Assembly (NCBI GenBank): GCA_002256005.1
Contig: NKIQ01000011.1
Coordinates: 37,426-101,425, forward strand
Length of the DNA stretch: 64,000 nt
Direction: 5' to 3'
Source of the DNA: Alphaproteobacteria bacterium PA4
GTDB lineage: Bacteria > Pseudomonadota > Alphaproteobacteria > Sphingomonadales > Sphingomonadaceae
Every line of letters starts with the position of its first letter. Within the stretch, counting starts at the first letter, position 1. This document shows positions 9,041 through 17,870 of this stretch, piece by piece. The notes beneath the pieces are model-generated. The model was not told the origin of the DNA and searched no databases. It saw only the letters and a program-made list of their open reading frames with translations. Both the position numbers and the translations under genes were made by a program.

Positions 9041-9208
9041 CTAGGCGCTCGCGGCGCTGCGACTCATCTCCTCCTTCAGCCGCAGCTTTTCCCGCTTCAA
9101 CCGCGCCAGCACGACCTGATCCGGCAGCGGGCGGCGCGTTTCGGCGGCCACCGACGCTTCCAGCGCGGCATGTTTGGCATTCAAGGTGGCGAGATGGGCA
9201 TTGGCCAT
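9041..9208 (-). CDS. Small YdcH/DUF465-like protein
   Basis: 55 aa, below most gene-calling cutoffs. The ATG at 9208 has AGGGAG at ideal spacing. The protein reads as one long helical hairpin: an N-terminal LATLNAKHAALEASV helix, a loop with RRPLPD, and a basic/acidic helix VLARLKREKLRLKEEM. That is the YdcH/DUF465 pattern (LxxLKKxKLxLKDE). Cytoplasmic; function of the family is not established. It is divergent from a second family member at 9413. Confidence 0.8.
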   Translation of the reverse strand: MANAHLATLNAKHAALEASVAAETRRPLPDQVVLARLKREKLRLKEEMSRSAASA

Positions 9209-9310
9209 CGGATACTCCCTGATTGGCCCCGGATGGGGGCTGGGATGTGACAGTCAATCATAGACGGCGCGACTTGGAAAGTGTTGCCTTGCGGCGGGCG
9301 GCCGGCGCGT

Positions 9311-9347
9311 TATCTGGTTGCGTTGAACCGGTCTTTGCCACCAGATA
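9311..9347. promoter_or_regulatory. Inverted repeat between divergent YdcH genes
   Basis: TATCTGGT (9311-9318) and its complement (9340-9347) are separated by 21 bp in the 204-bp divergent region. This could be a regulator site or a leader hairpin for the + strand gene. No other evidence. Confidence 0.3.
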
Positions 9348-9412
9348 TGGGGCAGGCGCAGCAGCGGCACGGGCGGCGGCAGCGCGACTCGGAACCAGTG
9401 ACGGGGGTGTGC

Positions 9413-9610
9413 GTGGAGGAGGCAGAGATCAGGGCGCGGATCGAGATCGCCCGGCGCGATCACCGCGATCTCGACAGCGCCATCGAGGCGCTGCGCCAGA
9501 TGCCGACGGTCGACATGATCCAGCTGCAGCGTTTCAAGAAGCGCAAGCTCAGGCTGCGCGATGAAATCGCCGTGCTGGAAGACATGCTGATCCCCGATAT
9601 CATCGCCTGA
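9413..9610 (+). CDS. YdcH/DUF465 family small protein
   Basis: 65 aa from the GTG at 9413, preceded by a G-rich ribosome binding site; the frame is open further upstream but the extra part is not family-like. The sequence EEAEIRARIEIARRDHRDLDSAIEAL, then LQRFKKRKLRLRDEIAVLEDMLIPDIIA, is a typical DUF465 helical hairpin with the common C-terminal PDIIA. Cytoplasmic. Paired with a shorter divergent paralogue. Confidence 0.85.
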   Translation: MEEAEIRARIEIARRDHRDLDSAIEALRQMPTVDMIQLQRFKKRKLRLRDEIAVLEDMLIPDIIA

Positions 9611-9673
9611 GGGCGTTTTCGGGTGGGCGTCGCCATGCTATGGCGCAGACTGTGTTCAAGAAGGGCCGGGGCC

Positions 9674-10231
9674 GTGCGGATCACGCCTGTTGTGTTGCTG
9701 ATGCTGGGCGCGCCGCTGGCCGCCGCCGTGCCGGTCGCGGGCAAGGGTGCCGCCCAGCGCTGCCATCAGGCGGCCGACGCCGGCAAGGCCGATCCGGCAG
9801 CGCTGCGCCAATGCGACAAGGCCCTGAAGGACATGGCCCTGTCGGCGCCTGAGCGGGCGGCGATGCTGGTCGATCGCGGTATCCTCAACGCCCGGCTGCA
9901 ACGTCTTGGCGAAGCGCTGGCCGATCATGAGGCCGCCATCGCCGCCTGGCCCGACAGTGCCGACGCCTATGTCAACAAGGGGCTGGTGCTGGTCGAACTC
10001 GGCAATCGCGATGCCGAGGCGGTGGCGGCGCTGTCAAAGGGGCTGGCGCTGGGCCCGGAACGGCCGGCGGTGGCGCTGTTCGTGCGCGCCCAGGCCTATG
10101 AAAGCCTGGGCCAGTTGCGCCGCGCCTATGAAGACTATGCCCGCGCCGCAGCGATCGAGCCGGATTGGCCGGCGCCGGCAGCCGAATTGCAGCGTTTCAA
10201 GGTGGTGAAGGCCAAAACGTTGCAGGCCTGA
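9674..10231 (+). CDS. Exported TPR-repeat protein
   Basis: 185 aa from the GTG at 9674 with AAGGGCCGGGG upstream; starts at 9623 or 9635 are possible but place Arg-rich residues before the signal. Residues 1-20 form a signal peptide. Two cysteines early in the mature part are followed by about three TPR units (ADHEAAIAAWPDSADAYVNKGLVL and similar). Probably periplasmic, acting in protein-protein contacts. Ends one base before the end of glmS on the other strand. Confidence 0.75.
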   Translation: MRITPVVLLMLGAPLAAAVPVAGKGAAQRCHQAADAGKADPAALRQCDKALKDMALSAPERAAMLVDRGILNARLQRLGEALADHEAAIAAWPDSADAYVNKGLVLVELGNRDAEAVAALSKGLALGPERPAVALFVRAQAYESLGQLRRAYEDYARAAAIEPDWPAPAAELQRFKVVKAKTLQA

Positions 10232-12055
10232 TCACTCCACCGTCACCGACTTGGCGAGATTGCGCGGCTGGTCGACATCGGTGCCCTTGGCCAGCGCGAC
10301 ATGATAGGCGATCAGCTGAATCGGCACCGCGGTCACCAGCGGGCTGATGAACGGATCGACGCTGGGCATGGCGATCGTCGCCGTCGCGCTGCCGCCATGT
10401 TCGGCGAGGCCGGCGGCATCGGAGACCAGATAGACCAGCCCGCCGCGCGCCATCACTTCCTGCATGTTTGACACGGTCTTTTCGAACCGCGGGCCCGAAG
10501 GCGCGATGACGATGACCGGCACCTTGTCGTCGATCAGCGCGATGGGCCCATGCTTCAGCTCGCCGGCGGCATAGCCTTCGGCGTGGATATAGCTGATTTC
10601 CTTCAGTTTCAGCGCGCCTTCCAGCGCCATCGGATAATCGGGGCCGCGGCCCATGTAGAGAATGTCGCGGGCCTGGGCGAGCGTGCCGGCCAGCGCATGG
10701 ATGGTGGTTTCGCTGGCCAGCGCCGCGTTCATCGCCGCCGGCACTTCGGTCAGCAGCTGCACCAGCCGCGCTTCCTCGGTGGCATCGATGCGGCCCTTGG
10801 CCTTGCCCAGCGCCACGGCAAAGGCGGCGAGCACGGCGAGCTGGCAGGTGAAGGCCTTGGTGCTGGCCACGCCGATTTCGGGGCCGGCATGGGTCGGCAG
10901 CATCAGATCGGCCTCGCGCGCCATCGACGAGGAGGCGACGTTGACGACGGCCGCGATATGCTGCCCGCCGGCTTTGGCGTGGCGCAGCGCCGCCAGCGTA
11001 TCGGCGGTTTCACCCGATTGCGAGATGAACAGGGCGAGGCCACCGTCTTCATACACCGGGTCGCGATAGCGGAATTCGCTGGCATTCTCGATGCTGACGG
11101 GGATGCGGGCGAGGCTTTCCAGCCAATAGGTCGCCACCTGGCCGGCATAGAGGCTGGTGCCGCAGGCGACGATCTGGATGCGCTTCACCCCGGCAAGGTC
11201 GAAGGGCAGTGCCGGCAGGCTGATGGTTTCGGTCAGCGGGTCGACATAGGCGCCGAGCGTCTGCGCGACGACGATCGGCTGCTCATGGATCTCCTTTTCC
11301 ATGTAATGCCGGTAGTTGCCCTTTTCGATGACGGCGGCGGAGGCGGAGGAGGTGATGACCGGGCGCGTCACCGGAGCGTCATGGCTGTCGAACACCTGCG
11401 CGCCATCGCGGGTCATCCGCACCCAATCGCCTTCGTCGAGATAGGCGATGCGATTGGTGAAGGGGGCGAGGCCGAGCGCATCGGAGCCCAGAAACATTTC
11501 GCCTTCGCCATAGCCCAGCACCAGGGGCGAGCCGCGGCGTGCGCCGTACATGACATCGGGGTGGCTGCGGAACAGGATGGCGAAGCTGAAGGCGCCGTGC
11601 AACCGGTGCAGGGTGCGCGCCATCGCCTCGTCGGGGGTGGCACCGGCGGCGATCTGCAGGGTCAGCAGATGCGCGACGACTTCGGTGTCGGTGTCGGAGG
11701 TCAGGGTGCGGCCGGCGGCGACCACCTCGGCCCGCAGCGCCTTGAAATTCTCGATGATGCCGTTGTGAACCAGCACCACCTCCTCGGTGGCATGCGGATG
11801 GGCGTTGCGGGTGTTGGGCGCGCCATGCGTCGCCCAGCGGGTATGGGCGATGCCGCTGGTGCCGCTGACCGGTTCCGCCGCCAGCACGGCCACGAGATTG
11901 TCGAGCTTGCCCGGTGCGCGGCGGCGCTCGATCTGGCCATCGTGCAGCGTGGCGATGCCGGCGGAATCATAGCCGCGATATTCCAGACGGCGCAGGCCAT
12001 CGATCAGCCGGCCGGCGACCGGAGTTTGCGAGACGATGCCGATTATGCCGCACAT
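10232..12055 (-). CDS. glmS: Glutamine--fructose-6-phosphate aminotransferase
   Basis: 607 aa, normal length. Makes glucosamine-6-phosphate from fructose-6-phosphate and glutamine, the first step to UDP-GlcNAc. The N-terminal nucleophile is Cys2 (MCGIIGI), with the glutaminase motifs RWATHG and HNGIIEN. Two SIS sugar-isomerase domains follow (VACGTSLYAGQ, SQSGETADT), and the C-terminus ends DQPRNLAKSVTVE as in the family. It lies 3 bp after glmU, so both UDP-GlcNAc genes form one transcription unit. No glmS ribozyme-like leader is seen; the gap is too small. Confidence 0.98.
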   Translation of the reverse strand: MCGIIGIVSQTPVAGRLIDGLRRLEYRGYDSAGIATLHDGQIERRRAPGKLDNLVAVLAAEPVSGTSGIAHTRWATHGAPNTRNAHPHATEEVVLVHNGIIENFKALRAEVVAAGRTLTSDTDTEVVAHLLTLQIAAGATPDEAMARTLHRLHGAFSFAILFRSHPDVMYGARRGSPLVLGYGEGEMFLGSDALGLAPFTNRIAYLDEGDWVRMTRDGAQVFDSHDAPVTRPVITSSASAAVIEKGNYRHYMEKEIHEQPIVVAQTLGAYVDPLTETISLPALPFDLAGVKRIQIVACGTSLYAGQVATYWLESLARIPVSIENASEFRYRDPVYEDGGLALFISQSGETADTLAALRHAKAGGQHIAAVVNVASSSMAREADLMLPTHAGPEIGVASTKAFTCQLAVLAAFAVALGKAKGRIDATEEARLVQLLTEVPAAMNAALASETTIHALAGTLAQARDILYMGRGPDYPMALEGALKLKEISYIHAEGYAAGELKHGPIALIDDKVPVIVIAPSGPRFEKTVSNMQEVMARGGLVYLVSDAAGLAEHGGSATATIAMPSVDPFISPLVTAVPIQLIAYHVALAKGTDVDQPRNLAKSVTVE

Positions 12056-12058
12056 GGA

Positions 12059-13405
12059 TTATTTGCCCTTTTTCGCGGCCTGGCGCGCCCGGAAATGCGC
12101 CGCCCAGCCGGGTTTTTCTGTCTGTGCCGGCCGCACCAGCGCCAGCGCATCGGCGCTGACATCGGCGGTGACCGTGCTGCCGGCAGCGACGATGGCGCCA
12201 TCGCCGATGCTGACGGGTGCCACCAATGCCGAATTCGACCCGATGAAGGCGGCTTCGCCGATCACCGTCCGATACTTGAAGAAACCGTCATAATTGCAGG
12301 TGATGGTGCCGGCGCCGATATTGGCACGGGCGCCCACCGTCGCGTCGCCGATATAGCTCAGGTGGTTGGCCTTGGCACCGGCGCCGAACACCGCCTTCTT
12401 GGTTTCGACGAAATTGCCGATCTTGGCGCCAGCGCCCAGCACCGTGCCGGGCCGCAGTCGCGCAAAGGGGCCGATATCGCAATCGGGGCCGATCTCGGCG
12501 CCTTCGACATGGCTGTTGGCGCGGATCGTCGTGCCGCTGGCGATGCGCACGCCGGGGCCGAAGACCACGAACGGTTCGATGGTGACATCGCGATCGATGA
12601 CCGTGTCGTGCGCGAGGAATACCGAAGCCGGGTCGATCAGCGTCACGCCATCGGCCATGGCAGCGGCGCGGCGGCGGTCCTGCCAGCGGGCTTCCATGGC
12701 GGCAAGTTCTGCCCGGCTGTTGACGCCGGCAACCTCATGCGGGTCGGTTTCGATGACGCGCGCCGTGCGGCCGTCACCGATCAACAGGCTGATGACATCG
12801 GGCAGATAATATTCGCCGGCGGCATTGTCGTTGCTGACGCGGGCGAGCAGCGGCCAGAGATCGGCAGCGCGAACCAGCAGCAGGCCGGAGTTGCACAGCG
12901 TTTCGGCGCGCTCCGCGGGCGTTGCATCCTTGAATTCCACCATCTTGCGGATCACGCCATCGCTGGCGATGACGCGACCATAGGCGGCGGGGTCATCGGG
13001 CCGGAAGGCGAGAACGACGGCGGCGACGGCATCGGTGAGCTCGGCGCGCAGCCGGGCAATCGTGGCGCTGCCGACCAGCGGGGTGTCGCCGAACATGACG
13101 ACGATATCGCCATCGAAACCGGCCAGCGCGTCCTTGGCCTGCAACGCGGCATGGCCGGTGCCGAGCTGGGGGGATTGCACTGCGACAGTGACACCGCGGC
13201 CCGCCACAGCCGCCTCCACCTGTTCGCGCAGCGAGCCGACGACCACCACCGTCCGCTGTGGCGCCAGGGCGGCAAGGCTGTCCAACAGATGCAACAACAT
13301 CGGTTTATGGGCGATGGGATGCAGAACCTTGTGCCGCGACGATTTCATTCGGGTGCCCTGGCCGGCGGCAAGGATGATGGCGGCGAGCGGGCGGGGATCA
13401 GTCAC
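12059..13405 (-). CDS. glmU: Bifunctional UDP-GlcNAc pyrophosphorylase / GlcN-1-P acetyltransferase
   Basis: 448 aa from the GTG at 13405, which puts the uridylyltransferase motif LAAGQGTRMKS at residues 9-20 as in the family; a longer frame would run into the divergent gph gene. The N-terminal half is the pyrophosphorylase (GTGHA, FGDTPL). The C-terminal half is a left-handed beta-helix acetyltransferase with hexapeptide repeats and the NYDG motif near the active-site His region. Cytoplasmic. Together with glmS it supplies UDP-GlcNAc for peptidoglycan and lipopolysaccharide. Confidence 0.97.
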   Translation of the reverse strand: MTDPRPLAAIILAAGQGTRMKSSRHKVLHPIAHKPMLLHLLDSLAALAPQRTVVVVGSLREQVEAAVAGRGVTVAVQSPQLGTGHAALQAKDALAGFDGDIVVMFGDTPLVGSATIARLRAELTDAVAAVVLAFRPDDPAAYGRVIASDGVIRKMVEFKDATPAERAETLCNSGLLLVRAADLWPLLARVSNDNAAGEYYLPDVISLLIGDGRTARVIETDPHEVAGVNSRAELAAMEARWQDRRRAAAMADGVTLIDPASVFLAHDTVIDRDVTIEPFVVFGPGVRIASGTTIRANSHVEGAEIGPDCDIGPFARLRPGTVLGAGAKIGNFVETKKAVFGAGAKANHLSYIGDATVGARANIGAGTITCNYDGFFKYRTVIGEAAFIGSNSALVAPVSIGDGAIVAAGSTVTADVSADALALVRPAQTEKPGWAAHFRARQAAKKGK

Positions 13406-13465
13406 GAACGCCCAATTGCCATAACGCCCTTGCCTTGGGAAGCATTGCCGTCGCATGGAATTGCC

Positions 13466-14137
13466 GTGCCGCTGCTTCCCGCCACCATCGTCTTCGATCT
13501 CGACGGCACGCTCGTCGATACCGCCCCCGATCTGTGCGCGGCGCTGAACCATGCGCTGGGGGCGCTGGGGCGGCCGCCGGTGCCGGCGGGCGATGTTCGC
13601 CACATGGTCGGCCATGGTGCGCGCAAGCTGCTCGAACGCGGCCTCGCTGCCAGCGGTGCGATGACACCGGACCTGGTCGAAGCCGGCGTGCCGCATTTCC
13701 TTAGCCATTACGCCGCGCACATCGCCGATGGCTCGCGGCCCTATCCGGGGGTGGAGGCGGCGCTCGATGCGCTCGCTGCTGCCGGCAGCCGCGTCGCCAT
13801 CTGCACCAACAAGCCGGAACGCCTGTCGCGGGCGCTGGTGACGGCGCTGGGCTGGGATGGCCGTTTTGCCGCCAATCTGGGCTTCGACTCCGTGCCGCAG
13901 CCGAAACCGCATCCCGATCATCTGTTCGCCACCATCGCCGCCGCCGGCGGCGACCGTGCCGACACGGTGTTCGTCGGCGATTCGATCACCGACACGACGA
14001 CGGCGCGCGCCGCCGGCATTCCGGTCATTGCCGTCAGCTTCGGCTTTTCGGATCGGCCGGTCGCCGAACTGGGTGCCGACCGCATCATCGATCATTATGA
14101 TGCGCTGCTGCCGACCCTTCGGCAGCTGGTGGCATGA
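13466..14137 (+). CDS. gph: Phosphoglycolate phosphatase, HAD family
   Basis: 223 aa from the GTG at 13466, with GGAA upstream. HAD motif I is FDLDGTLVDTAPD, motif II is CTNKPE, motif III lies around KPHPDH and motif IV is VFVGDSITDTTTA. The cap domain and length match Gph, which removes phosphate from 2-phosphoglycolate made by DNA repair or oxygenation. Divergent from glmU (60-bp gap) and overlapping phoR by 4 bp, so it may be translationally coupled to the phosphate regulon sensor. Confidence 0.9.
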   Translation: MPLLPATIVFDLDGTLVDTAPDLCAALNHALGALGRPPVPAGDVRHMVGHGARKLLERGLAASGAMTPDLVEAGVPHFLSHYAAHIADGSRPYPGVEAALDALAAAGSRVAICTNKPERLSRALVTALGWDGRFAANLGFDSVPQPKPHPDHLFATIAAAGGDRADTVFVGDSITDTTTARAAGIPVIAVSFGFSDRPVAELGADRIIDHYDALLPTLRQLVA

Positions 14138-15285
14138 TGATCACGATCGCCATGGCCGTGCTGGCGCTGGTCGTCGGGCTGGGCGTCGGCCTTCTGCTAG
14201 CCCGGCGCGAGGCGCCGACGCCCGCTCTGCCGGTTCAGGAGCTGCCACCGCCGCCGTCGCCGGCCGCGCCCGCCGACCGCATTGCCATCGCGACGCTGGG
14301 CGACCCGGCGCTGATCGTCGATGGCGATGTCGCCGTTGCCGCCAATGCCGAGGCGCTGCGCCTGTTCGGCGACCGCATCAACGGCAGCGATCTGCGGCTG
14401 ACGGTGCGGCACCCGGTGGTGCTCGATGCGCTCGACGAGGCGCGGGTGACGGGGCTGATCATCGAGCGCGAGATCACCGGCCTCGGCGCCGGCAACAGCG
14501 CCTATCGGCTGCGCGCGGTGGAGGCCGGCGATGGCCGGGTGCTGCTGCTGTTCGACGACATCACCCAGGCGCGGCTGACCGAGCGGATGCGCGTCGATTT
14601 CGTCGCCAACGCCAGCCATGAACTGCGCACGCCGCTGGCGACGCTGTCGGGCTTCATCGAAACCCTGCAGGGCCCGGCGGCGGAGGATGAGCCGGCGCGG
14701 CGGCGTTTCCTCGACATCATGGCGCGCGAGGCAGCGCGCATGTCGCGGCTTATTGACGATCTGCTGTCGCTGTCGCGCATCGAGCTCGACAAGCATGTCC
14801 GACCGGTGACGGTGATCGATCTCGAAGGCATCATCGCCGATGTCGGCAAGACGCTGGCGATGCGGCTGGAAGCCGACGAACGCCAGCTGGTCATCGAGGA
14901 GGCGCTGCCCTTGCCGCGCGTCATCGCTGATCGCGACCAGGTGCTGCAGGTGCTGCACAATCTGATTTCCAACGCGCTGAAATATGGCGACAGCGGCACG
15001 CCGATCACGGTGACGGCGGTGGCCGAGCCGGCGACAGCGGCCAGCCCAGCGGTGGTGCGGATGACGGTCAGCGACGTCAGCCCGGGCATCGCGCCCGAGC
15101 ATCTGCCGCGGCTGACCGAGCGGTTCTACCGCATCGACTCGCTCCGCTCGCGCAAGATGGGCGGCACCGGCCTTGGTCTCGCTATCGTCAAGCATATCAT
15201 CGAGCGGCACCGCGGCCGTCTTGAGATCGAAAGCCAGACCGGCGTCGGCACCCGCATCAGTTTCACCTTGCCCCAGGCGGCCTGA
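14134..15285 (+). CDS. phoR: Phosphate regulon sensor histidine kinase PhoR
   Basis: 383 aa. One N-terminal membrane helix (residues 4-24), a Pro-rich linker, a PAS-like segment, then the kinase: H box NASHELRTPL with phospho-acceptor His162, N box LHNLISNALKYG, and G2 box GGTGLGLAIVKH. The G1 box reads DVSPGI (Asp314, Ser316, Gly318), where DxGxG normally has a first Gly. It overlaps gph and precedes pstS behind a Pho box. Partner PhoB lies at the far end of the locus. Senses phosphate through the Pst/PhoU complex (family knowledge). Confidence 0.93.
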   Translation: MMITIAMAVLALVVGLGVGLLLARREAPTPALPVQELPPPPSPAAPADRIAIATLGDPALIVDGDVAVAANAEALRLFGDRINGSDLRLTVRHPVVLDALDEARVTGLIIEREITGLGAGNSAYRLRAVEAGDGRVLLLFDDITQARLTERMRVDFVANASHELRTPLATLSGFIETLQGPAAEDEPARRRFLDIMAREAARMSRLIDDLLSLSRIELDKHVRPVTVIDLEGIIADVGKTLAMRLEADERQLVIEEALPLPRVIADRDQVLQVLHNLISNALKYGDSGTPITVTAVAEPATAASPAVVRMTVSDVSPGIAPEHLPRLTERFYRIDSLRSRKMGGTGLGLAIVKHIIERHRGRLEIESQTGVGTRISFTLPQAA

Positions 15286-15290
15286 ACGCC

Positions 15291-15345
15291 TTGTCATAAT
15301 GCCGGGGCGGCATTGTCACATAAATGCAATATCACTGTCATAAAG
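15291..15345 (+). promoter_or_regulatory. Tandem Pho box upstream of pstS
   Basis: TGTCA half-sites start at 15292, 15314 and 15336, exactly 22 bp (two turns) apart. The 11-mers TTGTCACATAA, ATGCAATATCA and CTGTCATAAAG run back to back at 15313-15345. This fits the PhoB direct-repeat consensus (CTGTCAT with 11-bp periodicity) and lies 112 bp before the pstS start. Confidence 0.85.
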
Positions 15346-15456
15346 CCCTCATGCCGATAGGCTAGCGCGATTGGCAGAGGCGATTCCGCCCGACTTTGCC
15401 CGTTTGTGCGCCGCAGCGCCGCCACGGTCCCGGCCGGGCGCAGGAAAGGACAGGCT

Positions 15457-16488
15457 TTGCGGCAATTGCTGCCAGTATCGGGACTGCTGCTGGTGCTTCT
15501 CGCCGGCTGTTCCGACGCGGGCCGCAGCCAGATCCGCATCGTCGGCTCCTCGACCGTCTATCCCTTCACCACCGCGGTCGCCGAACAGTTCAAGCGGCAA
15601 TCGCCGCAATATGCTGCGCCGGTGGTCGAATCGACCGGCACCGGCGGCGGCATCAAGCTGCTCTGCGCCGGGCTCGGCCCGCAGTTTCCCGACATCGCCG
15701 ACGCCTCGCGCCGCATCAAGCCGGGCGAGGTCGCCGATTGCCGCCGCCATGGCGTCACCGATCTCGTCGAGGTGCAGATCGGCCTTGATGGTCTGGTCAT
15801 CGCCCAGGCGCGGGGCGGCGTGTTTGCCGGGCTGACGGCGCGGCAGGTCTATATGGCGCTGGCTGCCGATCCGTTCGGCCGCGGCCCCAATCGCGCCCGC
15901 ACCTGGGCGGATGTCGACCCGGCGCTGCCGGCGGTGCGCATCCATGTCATCGGCCCGCCGCCGACATCGGGCACGCGTGACAGTTTCGATGAACTCTACA
16001 TGCAGCGCGGCTGCGAGACCGAGCCGGCGATGCCGGCGCTGAAGCTGCGCGACCCGGCCGGCTTCCGCCGCATCTGTGCCAAGGTGCGCGAGGATGGCGC
16101 CTTTGTCGAAGGCGGCGAGAATGACAATCTGATCGTCCAGAAGATCGCTGCCGATCCGCACAGCATCGGCGTGTTCGGCTATTCCTTCCTCGCCGAAAAT
16201 GCCGATCGCATCCGCGACGTGCCGCTCGACGGCGTGCTCGCCACTTACGACAATATCGCCAGCTTCCGCTATCCGGCGTCGCGGGCGATGTATCTTTATG
16301 TGAAGGCGCAGCACGCTCGCGCCGTGCCGGCCCTGCGGCCGTTCCTCGCCGCATATGCCCGGGAATCGACCTGGGGCCGCGAGGGCCTGCTCGCCCGGCG
16401 CGGGCTGGTCGCCTCGCCCGATACGGTGCGCGCCGCCAATGCGCAGGTCGCGACGCGCTTCACCCTGCTCGATCCGGCGACGCTGTGA
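15457..16488 (+). CDS. pstS: Phosphate ABC transporter substrate-binding lipoprotein
   Basis: 343 aa from a TTG at 15457, chosen because AGGAAAGGA lies just upstream and the signal then begins at once. The signal ends in the lipobox LLAGC. The phosphate-binding pattern VGSSTVYPFT and ESTGTGGGIK is clear, with TSGTRDSF further on. It captures phosphate in the periplasm and hands it to PstCA. First gene of the pst operon behind the Pho box; its stop overlaps the pstC start. Confidence 0.93.
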   Translation: MRQLLPVSGLLLVLLAGCSDAGRSQIRIVGSSTVYPFTTAVAEQFKRQSPQYAAPVVESTGTGGGIKLLCAGLGPQFPDIADASRRIKPGEVADCRRHGVTDLVEVQIGLDGLVIAQARGGVFAGLTARQVYMALAADPFGRGPNRARTWADVDPALPAVRIHVIGPPPTSGTRDSFDELYMQRGCETEPAMPALKLRDPAGFRRICAKVREDGAFVEGGENDNLIVQKIAADPHSIGVFGYSFLAENADRIRDVPLDGVLATYDNIASFRYPASRAMYLYVKAQHARAVPALRPFLAAYARESTWGREGLLARRGLVASPDTVRAANAQVATRFTLLDPATL

Positions 16489-17870
16489 TGCTGGCGCTGG
16501 CGGTCATCCTGCTGCTCGGCGGCCTCGCCTTTCTCATCGGGCGCTGGCGCGGTGCGGCGCTGGCCCCGGCGGGAGGGCGCATCGGTGCCGTGCATTCGCG
16601 GCCGGTCTATCATGGCGCCTATGTCGCGCTGCTGGCACTGGCGCCGGCGCTGCTGGTGCTGGCGGCCTGGGGCCTGTTCGGCGGCGCCGTCATCGATGAA
16701 CGGGTGCTCAGTGCGCTGCCCACCGACGCACGGCCGCTGACGCCGCTCGACAGCGGTGCCTTCATGAACGAGGTCCATGGCCTCGCCAATGGCGATTTCG
16801 CCGCCGCCTTCAACCCCGATACCGCCCGCGCCGTGCCGATCTATCAGCAGATGCGCCGCGAAGGTGATCTGGCGACGCTGCTGCTGGCGGTGGCGTTGCT
16901 GCTGGCCGGTGGGCTCTGGGCCATTTCGCAGCTGAAGCCGGCGTTCCGGGCGCGCAACCGCGTCGAGGCGGCGGTGTGGCTGGCGCTGCTGCTCGCCTCC
17001 ATCGTCGCCATCCTCACCACCTTCGGCATCCTGCTGTCGCTGGTGTTCGAATCGCTGCGCTTCTTCGAACTGGTGCCGCTGTCCGATTTCCTGTTCGGGC
17101 TGAAATGGTCGCCGCAGACGGCGCTGCGGGCCGATCAGGTCGGCGCCTCGGGCGCGTTCGGGGCGCTGCCGCTATTCTGGGGCACGATCTTCATCGGCGC
17201 CATCATCGCCATGTTGGTCGCCATTCCGCTGGGGTTGATGGCGGCGATCTACCTCACCCAATATGCGCGGCCGCGGGTGCGGCGGGTGCTGAAACCGGTG
17301 CTGGAACTGCTCGCCGGCATTCCGACCGTCGTCTATGGCTTTTTCGCGGCGCTGACGGTGGCGCCGGCGGTGCGGCAGCTGGGCGTGGCGCTGGGCTATG
17401 CCGATGCCTCGGCTGAAAGCGCGCTGGCCGCCGGGCTGGTGATGGGGGTGATGATCATTCCGTTCGTGTCCTCGATGGCCGATGATGCGCTGATGGCGGT
17501 GCCGGATGCGGTGCGCGACGGCAGCTATGCGATGGGCGCCACCCGGTCCGAAACCGTGCGGATGGTGCTGGTGCCGGCGGCGCTGCCCGGCATCGTCGGC
17601 GGCGTGCTGCTGGCGATCAGCCGGGCGATCGGCGAAACCATGATCGTCGTCATGGCGGCCGGCATGGCGGCACGGCTGACGCTCAACCCCTTCGACAGCG
17701 TGACGACGGTGACGACTCAGATCGTTGCACTGCTGACCGGCGACCAGGAATTCGATTCGGCCAAGACGCTATCGGCCTTTGCGCTGGGGCTGGTGCTGTT
17801 CGTCATCACCTTCCTCCTCAACATCTATGCGCTGCGCGTGGTGAAGACCTATCGCGAGGCCTATGAATGA
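16488..17870 (+). CDS. pstC: Phosphate ABC transporter permease PstC
   Basis: 460 aa, about 140 longer than enterobacterial PstC because of an N-terminal extension with two extra membrane segments and a periplasmic-looking loop; this long form is usual in alphaproteobacteria. The C-terminal part has the BPD_transp_1 fold with the EAA-like loop (SYAMGATRSETVRMVLVPAALPGI). Inner membrane channel with PstA. The ATG at 16488 overlaps the pstS stop and the gene overlaps pstA by 4 bp. Confidence 0.95.
   Translation: MLALAVILLLGGLAFLIGRWRGAALAPAGGRIGAVHSRPVYHGAYVALLALAPALLVLAAWGLFGGAVIDERVLSALPTDARPLTPLDSGAFMNEVHGLANGDFAAAFNPDTARAVPIYQQMRREGDLATLLLAVALLLAGGLWAISQLKPAFRARNRVEAAVWLALLLASIVAILTTFGILLSLVFESLRFFELVPLSDFLFGLKWSPQTALRADQVGASGAFGALPLFWGTIFIGAIIAMLVAIPLGLMAAIYLTQYARPRVRRVLKPVLELLAGIPTVVYGFFAALTVAPAVRQLGVALGYADASAESALAAGLVMGVMIIPFVSSMADDALMAVPDAVRDGSYAMGATRSETVRMVLVPAALPGIVGGVLLAISRAIGETMIVVMAAGMAARLTLNPFDSVTTVTTQIVALLTGDQEFDSAKTLSAFALGLVLFVITFLLNIYALRVVKTYREAYE

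Noticed and set aside
8796..9222. Short + strand frames upstream of the YdcH genes
   Set aside because: Low-complexity Arg/Ala/Pro translations, no ribosome binding site, overlap with the short YdcH gene.
10056..12055. glmS ribozyme or leader
   Set aside because: glmS follows glmU by 3 bp, leaving no room for a leader; none is expected in this group.
10550..14137. 1195-codon open frame on the + strand across glmS and glmU
   Set aside because: It is antisense to two clear enzymes. Only its last 223 codons (gph) are real; the rest is a side effect of high GC.
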